A model generated the notes under the pieces. The model did not search any database and was not told the DNA's origin. It worked only from the letters and a program-made list of their open reading frames with translations. A stretch of DNA of 64,000 bases from Pseudomonas saudiphocaensis (GTDB lineage Bacteria > Pseudomonadota > Gammaproteobacteria > Pseudomonadales > Pseudomonadaceae), in contig NZ_CCSF01000001.1 of NCBI RefSeq assembly GCF_000756775.1, positions 3,286,001 through 3,350,000 on the forward strand, given 5' to 3'. Of the stretch, positions 45,767 through 58,297 are shown in pieces. A program made the position numbers and the translations under genes. Within the stretch, counting starts at the first letter, position 1. Each line of letters begins with the position of its first letter.

Positions 45767-46135
45767 TCAGGCTTCGAACGCATTGCGGATCCAGTTGGGT
45801 GTGACTGTATTGCTGGACGCTTCGATTGCTACCGCATCGAAGCGGCATGGATGGTTGGACCAGCGGCTTTCTTTCTGCAGAAACAGCTGAGCTGCGCGAA
45901 CCAGCTTCTCTTGCTTGCGTCTGTCGATGCTTTCCAGGGCGCCACCCCAGGCGCTGTGCCGTCTGTAGCGAACTTCGATGAATACTACTGTATCGCCATC
46001 GAGCATGACTAGATCAAGCTCGCCGCTACGGCACAGCCAGTTGCGCTTTAACAGACGCAGGCCGTGCTGCTCCAGATGACGGAGCGCCCGGTCTTCTGCC
46101 TGGCGCCCGCTGGTCTGGCTCTCAGTACTGCTCAA
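45767..46135 (-). CDS. yraN: YraN family (UPF0102) nuclease-fold protein
   Basis: 122 residues of the UPF0102 family, which has an endonuclease-like fold. Conserved parts: GRQAEDRALRHLEQHGLRLLKRNW, the active-site-like GELDLVMLDGDTVVFIEVRYR and RRKQEKLVRAAQLFL. The apparent start is TTG at 46135, which overlaps the end of lpoA by 14 bases; there is no suitable ATG. Function unproven. Confidence 0.9.
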   Translation of the reverse strand: MSSTESQTSGRQAEDRALRHLEQHGLRLLKRNWLCRSGELDLVMLDGDTVVFIEVRYRRHSAWGGALESIDRRKQEKLVRAAQLFLQKESRWSNHPCRFDAVAIEASSNTVTPNWIRNAFEA

Positions 46136-47906
46136 GCTGCGTTTCCCCGAGGGGCTGGACGCTGCCGTCGCGGAACTCGGCCCACGGAAGGCGACGCTCG
46201 ATTCGCTGTCCGGGTGTCAGGCTCAATGTTCCGGAGAGGCCGTCCAGTTGTGTTTCTGGAAGTGCCAGCAGCTGATTCAAGCGGGGCGCCAGCAGATAGG
46301 CGTCGGCGCCCATGGCATAGAGTCGCCCGAGGCTGCCGCGTGCTTGTGGCCATTTGCTTTCGATCTGTTGGCGCAGGGGAAGGTGGGAATCCAGCAGCCA
46401 GGGCGTTTCGGTGAAACGAATGCCTTCAAGGTCCAGGTACTGGCTGCGATTGTCCGTTGCGGCATGCAGGTGGGAGGTGGCGTATACCGGAAGGTCGCCG
46501 GCGTACTGGAAGATCAGGGTGGGTTTGACCTGCTGGGCCTGCTGCGGGGTGGCGGCAAGAAACAGGAAGTCGACGTCCTGGCGGCGTGTGGGCTGTTCTT
46601 GCAGGCTGCTGCTGGAGCTGCCGCCGCTGCGCACATGGAGCAGGTCGGCGATCTGATTGGCAAGGGCGACGGGTTCAGCCAGTGGCTCGGCGGCAAGCAG
46701 CGTGCCGCCCAGTTCCTGCCATTGACGACGGAAGGCATCCAGTACGCGATTGCCCCATTCGCCGCGAGGGGTCAGGGCGATGGCACTGCGATGGCCGTCG
46801 TCCCAGGCGCGGCGTGCCACTTCACGTGCTTCGTCCTCGGCAGCCAGGCCGAACTGAAACAATTGCGGTGGCTGATTTTGATCTGCATCGCTGTAGTTGA
46901 GCGCCAGGGTAGTGATCGGGAGCTGTTCCCGGTCAGCCAGTTGGCGCACCAGCGCCTTGTCCAGCGGGCCTACCACCAGCTCGACGCCAGAGGCTGCGGC
47001 CTGCTGGTAGAAGGCGTCCATGGAGGAGATGCGAGTGCTGTCGAACAGCTCGATTTTCAGGTCTTGGCCTGCCTCCAGGTGGGCGGCCAGAAAACCGTCT
47101 CGCAGGGCGCGGGCGACACTGGCCAGCGGACCGTCCATGGGCAGTAGGAGAGCGATATGTGACAGTGGGCGATCAGCCAGTTCGCGCAGTGCTACCAGCG
47201 CATCAGGCAGTTGTAGTGCTGCAGGGTGGCCTGGGTTCTGCTGCACCCAGTTGTCGATGGCTTGTTGCTGTTGAGCCAGCGTAGCGGATTGTTTGAGTGC
47301 CGCTGCCAGCGACAGCCAGCCGGACAGGTCCTGGTCGGCAACGGGTTGCAGCTGGCTGCTCGGCAGACTCGATACCAGTGACCAGATCTTCTGGTGGTTC
47401 TCCGATGCGGCGTCACCGCTCAGCAGGGGCGCGATGAAGGTCCGCTCGCGGGCTGCCGCAAGAGGCTGGTCCGCGGCTTCGAATGCTTGTGCGCGGGCCA
47501 ACTGGCTGCGCAATTGCTGATCGACCGGCAATTCTGCAAGGCGCTCGAACGCAGGATGTTGCAGGGCCTGCAGCGCACGCTGTGGGTCGTTGGCGGCGAG
47601 TGCCAGCTCAGCGTTCAAAGTGCTGGCGAAGATCTGTTGTGCTGGCGGCAGTTGCTCGATGGCAATCTGCTCCATGATTGCGCGGGCCTGGTCGAGGTTG
47701 CCCTGGCGAATGCTCTGGTCGGCGGCGGAAAGGCGTAGTAGTGCGGCCTTGGCCGGGTCGCTGGCGTCGGCTTCTTGCAACAGCTGCTGGGCCGAAGCCT
47801 GGGGTGTGCGAGGCAGTTCACCGAGAGTGGATTCGGGCGAGCTGGCACAGGCCGACAGGATGACGGCAATGCAGATCAAGAGAAACGGACGTAAGCGGGC
47901 CATCAT
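46122..47906 (-). CDS. lpoA: Penicillin-binding protein activator LpoA
   Basis: 594-residue outer-membrane lipoprotein that stimulates PBP1A. Lipobox VILSAC near residue 20. An N-terminal helical (TPR-like) domain up to about 260 is followed by a periplasmic binding-protein-like domain (HIALLLPMDGPLASVARALRDGFLAAHLEAGQ...VVGPLDKALVRQLADREQLPITTLALNY). The start MMARLRPFLL at 47906 places the lipobox correctly; upstream frame is non-coding. Divergent from rsmI. Confidence 0.95.
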   Translation of the reverse strand: MMARLRPFLLICIAVILSACASSPESTLGELPRTPQASAQQLLQEADASDPAKAALLRLSAADQSIRQGNLDQARAIMEQIAIEQLPPAQQIFASTLNAELALAANDPQRALQALQHPAFERLAELPVDQQLRSQLARAQAFEAADQPLAAARERTFIAPLLSGDAASENHQKIWSLVSSLPSSQLQPVADQDLSGWLSLAAALKQSATLAQQQQAIDNWVQQNPGHPAALQLPDALVALRELADRPLSHIALLLPMDGPLASVARALRDGFLAAHLEAGQDLKIELFDSTRISSMDAFYQQAAASGVELVVGPLDKALVRQLADREQLPITTLALNYSDADQNQPPQLFQFGLAAEDEAREVARRAWDDGHRSAIALTPRGEWGNRVLDAFRRQWQELGGTLLAAEPLAEPVALANQIADLLHVRSGGSSSSSLQEQPTRRQDVDFLFLAATPQQAQQVKPTLIFQYAGDLPVYATSHLHAATDNRSQYLDLEGIRFTETPWLLDSHLPLRQQIESKWPQARGSLGRLYAMGADAYLLAPRLNQLLALPETQLDGLSGTLSLTPGQRIERRLPWAEFRDGSVQPLGETQLEQY

Positions 47907-48027
47907 GTGATCATTCCTGGAAACGCTGGCAAAGAACGGCCGATTGTACCCAAGCCCCGTTGGTGCTGCGATGTTCTGGCCGTCAATAGCGTTACAATGC
48001 TCGTTTTCGAGACCTGAGGTACGCACT

Positions 48028-48894
48028 GTGACTGCATCAGATGCCGTGAATTCCAGCGCAGGCGTGCTCTATGTAGTTGCCACGCCCATCGGGAACCTCG
48101 AAGACATCAGTGCGCGGGCGCTGCGAGTGTTGCGCGAGGTGAGCCTGATAGCTGCGGAAGACACCCGGCACTCGGCGCGGCTCATGCAGCACTTCGGCAT
48201 TGCTACGCCATTGGCGGCCTGTCACGAGCACAATGAGCGGGACGAGGGCGGACGCTTTATCGGACGCCTGCTGGCTGGGGACGATGTCGCTCTGGTGTCC
48301 GATGCCGGGACGCCGCTGATTTCCGACCCCGGCTATCACCTGGTGAAGCAGGCGCGGGCTGCGGGTGTGCGCGTCGTGCCGGTGCCGGGCGCTTGCGCAT
48401 TGGTCGCAGCGCTTTGCGCAGCGGGGCTGCCCTCAGATCGTTTCATCTTTGAGGGTTTTTTGCCTGCGAAGCAGGGCGCGCGTCGTGCGCGGCTGGAGCA
48501 TCTTCGAGAAGAGCCGCGAACCCTGATCTTTTACGAGGCGCCCCATCGCATTCTGGAGTGCTTGCAGGACCTGGAGGCGGTCTTCGGTGGCGATCGGCCT
48601 GCGCTGCTAGGGCGTGAGCTGACCAAGACTTTCGAGACGCTCAAGGGCTCGCCGCTGGGGGAGTTGCGCGCCTGGGTCGAGGCTGACAGCAATCAGCAGC
48701 GCGGCGAATGCGTATTAATAGTTGGTGGCTGGCAGGCGCCAGAGGGTGATGACGCAGTGAGCAGCGAGGCATTGCGCGTGCTGGATCTGCTGCTGGCGGA
48801 GATGCCGCTCAAGCGCGCCGCAGCGCTGGCCGCAGAAATCACCGGGGTGCGAAAGAATCTTCTTTATCAAGTAGCACTGACTCGCCAGGGCTGA
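48028..48894 (+). CDS. rsmI: 16S rRNA (cytidine-2'-O)-methyltransferase RsmI
   Basis: 288 residues of the tetrapyrrole-methylase fold. It methylates the ribose of C1402 in 16S rRNA. Motifs: LYVVATPIGNLEDISARAL at the N-terminus, EDTRHSARLMQHFGI, SDAGTPLISDPGYHLV and PVPGACALVAALCAAGLPSDRF. GTG 48028 is preceded by GAGG and gives the family length; earlier in-frame starts fall in the divergent promoter region. Divergent from lpoA as in E. coli. Confidence 0.96.
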   Translation: MTASDAVNSSAGVLYVVATPIGNLEDISARALRVLREVSLIAAEDTRHSARLMQHFGIATPLAACHEHNERDEGGRFIGRLLAGDDVALVSDAGTPLISDPGYHLVKQARAAGVRVVPVPGACALVAALCAAGLPSDRFIFEGFLPAKQGARRARLEHLREEPRTLIFYEAPHRILECLQDLEAVFGGDRPALLGRELTKTFETLKGSPLGELRAWVEADSNQQRGECVLIVGGWQAPEGDDAVSSEALRVLDLLLAEMPLKRAAALAAEITGVRKNLLYQVALTRQG

Positions 48895-48978
48895 GCTTCG
48901 CCTTCAGCAAAGCAATATGGTGGGCTTTGCATGAAGCTTCTGGCTTGCTGAGTGCTGCTTTGTTACCCTTGCGGCCGG

Positions 48979-49333
48979 AGAGTCGATCGGACAGTCGCTG
49001 TCCCTTTTTGTTCCGCAAAAGGGGAGGGAGGAAAGTCCGGGCTCCATAGGGCGAAGTGCCAGGTAACGCCTGGGAGGCGCGAGCCTACGGAAAGTGCCAC
49101 AGAAAATAACCGCCTAAGCGCTTCGGCGCCGGTAAGGGTGAAAAGGTGCGGTAAGAGCGCACCGCACGGCTGGCAACAGTCCGTGGCTAGGTAAACCCCA
49201 CTTGGAGCAAGACCAAATAGGGATCCATTGGCGTGGCCCGCGCTGGATCCGGGTAGGTTGCTAGAGGCAGTCAGTGATGGCTGTCGTAGAGGAATGGCTG
49301 TCCTCGACAGAACCCGGCTTACAGATCGACTCT
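48979..49333 (+). ncRNA. rnpB: RNase P RNA (class A)
   Basis: The sequence starts AGAGTCGATCGGACAGTCGC and ends with the pairing strand GATCGACTCT. Universal core segments are present: GAGGAAAGTCCGGGCTCC near the 5' end, AGGGTGAAAAGGTGCGGTAAGAGCGCACCGC, TGGCAACAGT and AGAACCCGGCTTACAG at the 3' side. About 355 bases, as in other pseudomonads. It is the catalytic RNA that matures tRNA 5' ends. Ends are accurate to a few bases. It lies between rsmI and mraZ. Confidence 0.97.
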
Positions 49334-49524
49334 CCGACTCACTTCACTTTTTCCCTCGCTTCTAGTCCAAAATAGTATTGCTCTTAAGAAAGCACTTTAA
49401 CTTTGCAGTGCAGGTTTTTGACCTGTCTGATTAAGTTCTTTTCTGCTCGCCTGCTTTTTGGCGCCTCCCTCGTTATTGCTCCCTAAATTCCCGTCACATA
49501 AGGGTTTTTACCTTCCGACTCGCC

Positions 49525-49554
49525 TTGACGGTGGGGCTGCTGCATTTCTATAGT
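49525..49554 (+). promoter_or_regulatory. Sigma-70 promoter of the dcw cluster
   Basis: TTGACG (49525-49530), 18-bp spacer, TATAGT (49549-49554). Transcription would start near 49561, directly at the MraZ box. The sequence 49334-49524 between rnpB and this promoter shows no gene. Confidence 0.75.
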
Positions 49555-49563
49555 GCGCACAAG

Positions 49564-49597
49564 TGGTAAGAAGTGGAATGAAGTGGGTATTTATGGG
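49564..49597 (+). promoter_or_regulatory. MraZ box: four TGG repeats at 10-bp period
   Basis: TGGT, TGGA, TGGG and TGGG start at 49564, 49574, 49584 and 49594, exactly 10 bp apart. MraZ proteins bind TGGGN repeats with 5-bp spacers near the mraZ promoter. The box overlaps the predicted start of transcription, fitting repression by MraZ. Confidence 0.75.
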
Positions 49598-49628
49598 CAT
49601 GGACAGCTAATTCAGGGGAAGCGCAGCC

Positions 49629-50084
49629 GTGTTTCGCGGAGCAAACGCAATCAGTCTCGATGCCAAAGGGCGGCTAGCCATGCCCAGCCGGTATCGTGAC
49701 GAGCTCGTTTCGCGTTGCGATGGCCATTTGATTATCACCATCGATGCTGTCGATTCCTGCCTGTGTATCTATCCCCTTCCCGAGTGGGAACTCATCGAAG
49801 CCAAATTGCGCGAGTTGCCATCACTGCATGAAGAGAGTCGTCGCCTTCAGCGGTTGCTGATCGGTAATGCGGTGGATCTGGAAATGGACGGCAACGGCCG
49901 TGTGCTGGTGCCGCCGCGTCTGCGAGAGCATGCGCGTTTGGACAAGCGGGCCATGCTGGTCGGTCAGCTGAACAAGTTCAGTTTGTGGAACGAAGACGAG
50001 TGGAACGAGCAGGCCAATGCGGACCTGGCTGCCATCAAACAACCCGGTGCCTTGCCGGAAGCATTGCGTGAGCTAATCCTGTGA
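49629..50084 (+). CDS. mraZ: Transcriptional regulator MraZ
   Basis: 151 residues, two SpoVT/AbrB-type halves each carrying a D-x-K/N-G-R motif ([17 protein letters not shown] and [19 protein letters not shown]). It binds the repeat array just upstream and represses the dcw operon. GTG start at 49629, with AGGGGA upstream. The end overlaps rsmH by four bases. First gene of the dcw cluster. Confidence 0.97.
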   Translation: MFRGANAISLDAKGRLAMPSRYRDELVSRCDGHLIITIDAVDSCLCIYPLPEWELIEAKLRELPSLHEESRRLQRLLIGNAVDLEMDGNGRVLVPPRLREHARLDKRAMLVGQLNKFSLWNEDEWNEQANADLAAIKQPGALPEALRELIL

Positions 50085-51021
50085 GCCAGACCAGCTATAA
50101 GCATGTGACCGTGTTGCTCGACGAGGCCGTCGCGGCTCTCGCCGTGCGCGCGAACGGTCGCTATCTGGATGGCACCTTCGGGCGAGGGGGGCATAGTCGG
50201 CTGCTCTTGCAGCAGCTAGGCTCTGATGGCCAATTGCTGGGATTCGACAAGGATCCGCTGGCAATAGCTACGGGTCAAGCACTGGCGGCCGATGATGGCC
50301 GCTTTGTCGTTGTACAAAGAAGTTTTGCCGAATTGGGTGACGAAGTCGCACAGCGCGGCTGGACCGGCACTCTCGACGGCATTCTGCTGGATCTTGGCGT
50401 ATCGTCGCCGCAGCTGGATGATCCGGAGCGCGGTTTCAGTTTCCTCAATGACGGTCCTCTGGATATGCGCATGAATCCCGATCAGGGCATCAGTGCCGCT
50501 GAGTGGATCGCCAGTGCGTCGGAAGAGGATATTGCTCGGGTTTTCAAGGACTACGGCGAAGAGCGCTTCGCCAAGCGCATGGCCCGTGCCGTAGTGCAGC
50601 GTCGGCAGGAAAAGTCATTCGAGCGCACGGCCGACTTGGCGCAGGTGCTGACGGACGCCAATCCCGCTTGGGAAAAGGGCAAGAATCCTGCGACCCGTGC
50701 TTTTCAGGGGCTGCGTATTTTTATCAACAATGAGCTCGGCGACCTGGAGCGCGGCCTGGAGGCCGCACTCGAGGCTCTTGCAGTGGGTGGTCGGCTGGTC
50801 GTGATCAGTTTCCATTCGCTGGAAGATCGCATCGTCAAGCAGTTCATGCGGCGTCATGCCAAGGGCGAGGCAGATACCCTGCCGCGCGATCTGCCGATCA
50901 TTCCGGAAAAATTCATCCCGCGCCTGAAGCTTGTCAGCAAGCCGCAATACGCCTCTGCCGAAGAGGTCAAGGCTAACCCCCGATCGCGCAGTGCGGTGAT
51001 GCGCGTTGCGGAGAAGTTGCG

Positions 51022-51025
<4 letters not shown>
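50081..51025 (+). CDS. rsmH: 16S rRNA (cytosine-N4)-methyltransferase RsmH
   Basis: 314 residues; methylates N4 of C1402 in 16S rRNA, the same nucleotide that RsmI modifies. SAM-binding motifs: [16 protein letters not shown] and [31 protein letters not shown]-terminal [15 protein letters not shown] and [17 protein letters not shown] start overlaps the mraZ end, and its own end overlaps ftsL. Confidence 0.98.
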
Positions 51026-53035
<2,010 letters not shown>

Positions 53036-53036
<1 letters not shown>

Positions 53037-54499
53037 TGCCAATGCCGTTGAACCAATTGTTGCCCCAGGCCGATAGCGCCACGCTGATTCGTGAGCTGAC
53101 TCTGGACAGCCGCAAGGTGCGTCCTGGCGATCTGTTTCTGGCCGTGCCCGGCTTGCAGCAGGATGGCCGTGGGCACATCGCCGATGCGATTTCCCGCGGC
53201 GCGGCAGCCGTCGCCTTCGAGGCCGAAGGCGCGCAGCCGATGAGCGCCGAAGGTGCCGAACTGGTGCCGGTACGCAATCTTGCCGAACAGCTGTCGGCGA
53301 TCGCCGGGCGCTTCTACGGTGAGCCCAGTCGCGGTCTGCACGTGGTCGGCGTGACCGGGACCAACGGCAAGACCAGCGTCAGTCACCTGATTGCCCAAGC
53401 GCTGGATCGCTTTGGCGAGCGCAGTGGCATCATCGGTACGCTGGGCACCGGTTTTCACGGTGAGCTGGAGCTGGGGCTACACACTACGCCGGACGCCATT
53501 GGCGTGCAGGCCAACCTGGCCAATCTGCGTGCGCAGGGCGCGCGGGCCGTAGCGATGGAAGTATCGTCCCACGGGCTGGCGCAAGGGCGAGTCGAAGCTC
53601 TGGCGTTCGATGTTGCGGTATTTACCAACCTCTCGCGTGACCACCTCGATTACCACGGCTCGATGGAAGCCTATGGCGAGGTCAAGGCCAGGCTGTTCAA
53701 GTGGCCGGGTCTGGGTTGCCGAGTGATCAATCTGGATGACGCATTTGGTCGCACGCTGGCAGCGGAAAAGGGCAAGTCACGCCTGATTACCTACAGCCTG
53801 GAAAATCCTGACGCCTATCTTTATTGCCCCGAGGCGCAGCTGGATGACGATGGCATCCGCGCGCGGATCGTCACGCCCCAAGGCGAGCGTTCACTCCGCA
53901 GCCCGCTGCTGGGACGTTTCAATCTCAGCAATATCCTGGCGACCATCGGCGCGTTGCTGGGAATGGATTATCCGCTGGACGAGATTCTCGCTGTTCTGCC
54001 CAAACTCGAAGGCCCGGCTGGACGCATGCAGCGGTTGGGCGGCGGCGACAAGCCGCTGGTGGTCGTCGATTACGCCCATACCCCCGATGCTTTGGAAAAG
54101 GTTCTCGGCGCGTTGCGCGGACATACCCGTGGCCAGCTGGTGTGCCTGTTCGGCTGCGGCGGCGATCGCGACCGCGGCAAGCGCGCGCTGATGGCCGAAG
54201 TGGCTGAGCGCTTGGCCGACCAGGTGCTGGTGACCGATGACAATCCACGCAACGAAGACCCGCAGCAGATTCTCGACGAAATTCGTACCGGCTTCGCTGC
54301 GCCGGAAAAAGTGACCTTCAAACCGGGTCGGGCGGAGGCCATTGCAAGTTGCATTGCCGGTTGTGGCCTGGATGACGTGGTATTGCTGGCCGGCAAGGGG
54401 CACGAGAATTATCAGGAGATCAAGGGCGAGCGTTTGCCGTTCTCCGACCTCGAGCAGGCCGAGCAGGCTTTGTCTGCCTGGGAGATGGCTCATGCTTGA
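53036..54499 (+). CDS. murE: UDP-MurNAc-L-Ala-D-Glu:meso-diaminopimelate ligase MurE
   Basis: 487 residues. ATP-binding GVTGTNGKTSVSHLI near residue 107 and the DNPR motif (VTDDNPRNEDP) that selects meso-diaminopimelate rather than lysine. Central and C-terminal Mur ligase domains complete. The ATG overlaps the ftsI stop by one base; the end overlaps murF by eight bases. Confidence 0.98.
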
Positions 54500-55865
54500 A
54501 GCCCTGCGCTTGAGTGCACTGATCGCGCCGCTGTCTGCCGAACTGGTAGGTGATGACGTGGCCTTTGCCGCCGTCAGCACCGACAGCCGTGCGATTGCGC
54601 CAGGTCAGTTGTTCGTCGCGCTGAGCGGGCCGCGTTTCGACGGGCATGACTATCTGGCCGAAGTTGCCGCCAAGGGCGCAGTTGCTGCACTGGTCGAGCG
54701 CCGTGTCGCCGAGGTTGGGCTGCCCCAGTTGGTGGTTGCCAATACGCGTGTTGCCCTTGGCCAGCTGGGTGCATTGAATCGTGATGCCTTTGGCGGGCCA
54801 TTGGTTGCCATTACCGGCTCCAGCGGCAAGACCAGCGTCAAGGAAATGCTCGCCAGCATCCTGCGCGCGGCCCATGGCGCCGATGCGGTACTGGCCACGC
54901 GCGGCAACCTGAACAACGAGCTCGGCGTGCCGCTGACCCTGCTCGAACTGGCGCCGCAGCACCAGGCCGCAGTCATCGAGCTCGGTGCCTCGGGGCTGGG
55001 TGAAATTGCATATACGGTTAGTTTGGCGCGTCCGGATGTCAGCCTGATTACCAATGCCGGGACTGCCCATGTCGGCGAGTTCGGCGGTCCGGACAAGATC
55101 GTCGAGGCCAAGGGAGAGATCCTTGATGGCCTCACCTCGCAGGGGATTGCCGTGCTCAATCTCGATGATGCGGCTTGGCCAGTATGGCAGCAGCGGGCAG
55201 CTGGCAAGCGTATCCTGCGTTTCGCACTGGCAGATGCAGAAGCCGACTTCTACTCCCAGGCCATTGGTCAGGATGAACGCGGCTGTGTGAATTTCATTCT
55301 TGTCGGCCCGGGCGGCTCGATGCCGGTGCAGTTGAATCTGCTCGGCCGGCACAACGTCGCTAACGCCCTCGCTGCAGCTGCGGCCGCCCATGCTGTGGGT
55401 ATTGGGTCGGAACTTGTGGTTGCTGGTCTGCAGGCGCTGCAGCCGGTCGCCGGCCGAGGCGTAGCGCAGATGCTCGGCAACGGCGTCCGCCTGATCGACG
55501 ACAGTTACAACGCCAATCCGGCTTCCATCCGGGCTGCCACTGATGTGCTGGCCGCTTTCCCCGGCCGCACCCTGCTGGTACTGGGCGATATGGGCGAGCT
55601 TGGCAGCTGGGCCGAGCAGAGCCACACCGAGGTCGGCCGCTACGCGGCTGGCAAGGTGGACGCGCTGCTGGCTGTCGGCCCCCTGATGAAGCATGCGGTC
55701 GAGGCCTTCGGTGCCGGCGGTCGACATTTTGCCGATCAGCAGGAGCTGATCGAAGCGCTGCGTCTGGAGCAGGGCAATACCACCATTCTGATCAAGGGAT
55801 CACGTAGCGCCGCAATGGACAAGGTTGTCGCCGCGCTGGGTGCATCTGCCATGGAGAAACACTGA
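54492..55865 (+). CDS. murF: UDP-MurNAc-tripeptide:D-Ala-D-Ala ligase MurF
   Basis: 457 residues. ATP-binding motif [29 protein letters not shown], and C-terminal [19 protein letters not shown] 54492 is preceded by GGAG and lies inside the end of murE. It adds D-Ala-D-Ala to complete the pentapeptide precursor. Confidence 0.98.
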   Translation: MLEALRLSALIAPLSAELVGDDVAFAAVSTDSRAIAPGQLFVALSGPRFDGHDYLAEVAAKGAVAALVERRVAEVGLPQLVVANTRVALGQLGALNRDAFGGPLVAITGSSGKTSVKEMLASILRAAHGADAVLATRGNLNNELGVPLTLLELAPQHQAAVIELGASGLGEIAYTVSLARPDVSLITNAGTAHVGEFGGPDKIVEAKGEILDGLTSQGIAVLNLDDAAWPVWQQRAAGKRILRFALADAEADFYSQAIGQDERGCVNFILVGPGGSMPVQLNLLGRHNVANALAAAAAAHAVGIGSELVVAGLQALQPVAGRGVAQMLGNGVRLIDDSYNANPASIRAATDVLAAFPGRTLLVLGDMGELGSWAEQSHTEVGRYAAGKVDALLAVGPLMKHAVEAFGAGGRHFADQQELIEALRLEQGNTTILIKGSRSAAMDKVVAALGASAMEKH

Positions 55866-56947
55866 TGCTGCTGTTACTCGCCGAGTACCTGCAACAGTTC
55901 CACAAGGGCTTCGCAGTCTTCCAGTACCTGACCCTGCGCGGGATTCTGGGCGTGCTCACCGCTCTGGTGCTGTCGCTGTGGATGGGGCCTTGGTTGATTC
56001 GCACCTTGCAGATGCGCCAGATCGGCCAGTCGGTGCGCACCGATGGGCCGCAATCGCACCTGTCCAAATCCGGCACGCCGACCATGGGCGGTGCACTGAT
56101 TCTCAGCGCCATCACCATCAGCACCCTGCTTTGGGCTGACCTGTCCAATCGTTATGTCTGGGTGGTGCTGGCCGTTACCTTGCTGTTCGGCGCCATCGGC
56201 TGGATCGACGACTATCGCAAGGTCATCGAGAAGAACTCACGTGGTCTGCCAAGCCGCTGGAAATATTTCTGGCAGTCGGTGTTCGGCCTCGGCGCCGCGA
56301 TCTTCCTTTATATGACCGCGCAGACACCGGTGGAAACCACGCTGATCCTGCCGTTGATCAAGGATATCGAGATTCCGCTCGGCATCGGCTTTATCGTGCT
56401 CACCTATTTCGTCATCGTCGGATCGAGCAATGCGGTCAACCTGACCGACGGTCTCGATGGTCTGGCGATCATGCCGACGGTGATGGTTGGCGGTGGCCTG
56501 GGCATCTTCTGCTACTTGTCGGGGAACGTGAATTTCGCCGAGTACCTGCTGATTCCCTACGTGCCGGGCGCCGGTGAGCTGATTGTCTTCTGCGGCGCGC
56601 TGACGGGCGCCGGGCTGGGTTTTCTCTGGTTCAACACCTATCCGGCGCAGGTCTTCATGGGTGACGTCGGCGCGCTGGCGCTGGGCGCGGCGCTGGGCAC
56701 CATCGCGGTGATCGTCCGTCAGGAAGTGGTGCTGTTCATCATGGGCGGTGTGTTCGTGATGGAAACCCTGTCGGTGATGATCCAGGTCGCCTCGTTCAAG
56801 CTGACCGGCAAGCGCGTGTTTCGCATGGCGCCGATTCACCACCATTTTGAACTCAAGGGCTGGCCCGAGCCGCGAGTGATCGTCCGTTTCTGGATCATCA
56901 CCGTGATTCTGGTCCTGGTCGGCCTGGCCACCTTGAAGCTGAGGTAA
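55865..56947 (+). CDS. mraY: Phospho-MurNAc-pentapeptide transferase MraY
   Basis: 360 residues, about ten membrane helices. It makes lipid I. Catalytic/active-site segments: [22 protein letters not shown] (DD pair), [14 protein letters not shown] and [22 protein letters not shown]. Overlaps the murF stop by one base. Confidence 0.98.
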   Translation: MLLLLAEYLQQFHKGFAVFQYLTLRGILGVLTALVLSLWMGPWLIRTLQMRQIGQSVRTDGPQSHLSKSGTPTMGGALILSAITISTLLWADLSNRYVWVVLAVTLLFGAIGWIDDYRKVIEKNSRGLPSRWKYFWQSVFGLGAAIFLYMTAQTPVETTLILPLIKDIEIPLGIGFIVLTYFVIVGSSNAVNLTDGLDGLAIMPTVMVGGGLGIFCYLSGNVNFAEYLLIPYVPGAGELIVFCGALTGAGLGFLWFNTYPAQVFMGDVGALALGAALGTIAVIVRQEVVLFIMGGVFVMETLSVMIQVASFKLTGKRVFRMAPIHHHFELKGWPEPRVIVRFWIITVILVLVGLATLKLR

Positions 56948-56953
56948 TAAAGA

Positions 56954-58297
56954 GTGCTGATCGCTTCCGACCAGTTCCGCATCGTTGTCGGCCTCGGCAA
57001 GAGCGGCATGTCCGTGGTTCGCCATCTGGCGCGCCGTGGGCAGCCGTTTGCCGTGGCCGATACGCGCGCGAACCCGCCGGAGCTGGCTACGCTGCAGGCG
57101 CAGTACCCGCATATCGAGGTGCGTTGCGGAGAACTCGATGTCGAGTTTCTCTGCCGTGCCAGCGAGCTGCTGATAAGCCCTGGCCTGGCGGTCAGTACAC
57201 CGGCGCTACAAGCGGCGGCCGCGCGAGGGGTGAAGCTGTCAGGCGATATCGACCTGTTCGCCCGTGAAGCCCGCGCGCCGATCATCGCGATCACCGGTTC
57301 CAATGCGAAAAGCACCGTGACCACACTGGTCGGCGAGATGATCCAGGCGGCCGGCCGCAAGGTGGCGATCGGTGGCAATCTCGGTACTCCGGCGCTGGAT
57401 CTGCTCAGCGACGATGTCGAGTTCTATGTGATCGAACTGTCCAGCTTCCAGCTGGAAACCACTGAGCAACTGAATGCCGAAGTGGCGACCTGTCTGAACG
57501 TCAGCGAAGACCACATGGATCGCTACAGCGGGCTGCCGGCCTACCACCAGGCTAAACATCGCATCTTCCGTGGTGCACGTCAGGTGGTGATCAATCGCGA
57601 CGATCGCCTCAGCCGCCCGCTGGTGGGTGAAGAGGTGCCGGTCTGGTCGTTTGGACTCGGCAAGCCGGACTTCAAGGGCTTCGGTCTGATCGACATGGAT
57701 GGCGAAAAACATCTGGCCTTCCAGTTTGAAGCGCTGATGCCGGCCCGGGAACTGCGCATGCGCGGTGCCCACAATCAGTCCAATGCACTTGCCGCGCTGG
57801 CGCTGGGGCATGCCGTGGGCCTGCCGTTTGAACCGATGCTGGCTACGCTGCGCGAATTTACCGGTTTGCCGCATCGCTGCCAGTGGGTCGGTGAGCACGG
57901 CGGTGTGAACTACTACGACGACTCCAAGGCAACCAACGTCGGCGCCGCGCTGGCTGCAATCGATGGCCTGGGCAGCGATATCGACGGCAAGCTGGTGCTG
58001 ATCGCCGGTGGCGACGGCAAGGGCGCCGATTTCTCTGCGCTGCATGCACCGGTGGCGCGCTACTGCCGGGAAGTGATTCTGCTGGGGCGTGATGCCGAGC
58101 TGCTGGCGACTGCGCTCGATGGCGCAGCACCGGTCGAGCGGGTGCAGTCCCTCGAGCAGGCCGTGCAGCGTGCGGCCCTGAGCGCAAAGCCAGGCGATGC
58201 CGTGCTGTTGTCGCCGGCCTGCGCCAGCCTCGACATGTTCAAGAGCTTCGAAGAGCGTGGCCGTCTGTTCGCCGCTGCGGTAGGAGGGCTCGCCTGA
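56954..58297 (+). CDS. murD: UDP-MurNAc-L-alanine:D-glutamate ligase MurD
   Basis: 447 residues. P-loop written ITGSNAKSTVTTLVGE, as in other pseudomonads where GTNGKST is replaced by GSNAKST. NVSEDHMDRY and DDSKATNVGAALAAI are conserved. GTG start at 56954 with GAGG upstream; the 6-bp gap from mraY is the only gap in this part of the cluster until ddlB-ftsQ. The end overlaps ftsW. Confidence 0.98.
   Translation: MLIASDQFRIVVGLGKSGMSVVRHLARRGQPFAVADTRANPPELATLQAQYPHIEVRCGELDVEFLCRASELLISPGLAVSTPALQAAAARGVKLSGDIDLFAREARAPIIAITGSNAKSTVTTLVGEMIQAAGRKVAIGGNLGTPALDLLSDDVEFYVIELSSFQLETTEQLNAEVATCLNVSEDHMDRYSGLPAYHQAKHRIFRGARQVVINRDDRLSRPLVGEEVPVWSFGLGKPDFKGFGLIDMDGEKHLAFQFEALMPARELRMRGAHNQSNALAALALGHAVGLPFEPMLATLREFTGLPHRCQWVGEHGGVNYYDDSKATNVGAALAAIDGLGSDIDGKLVLIAGGDGKGADFSALHAPVARYCREVILLGRDAELLATALDGAAPVERVQSLEQAVQRAALSAKPGDAVLLSPACASLDMFKSFEERGRLFAAAVGGLA

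Noticed and set aside
48952-49194. An 80-codon frame inside the RNase P RNA gene
   Set aside because: The sequence is the conserved rnpB core; the frame is incidental.
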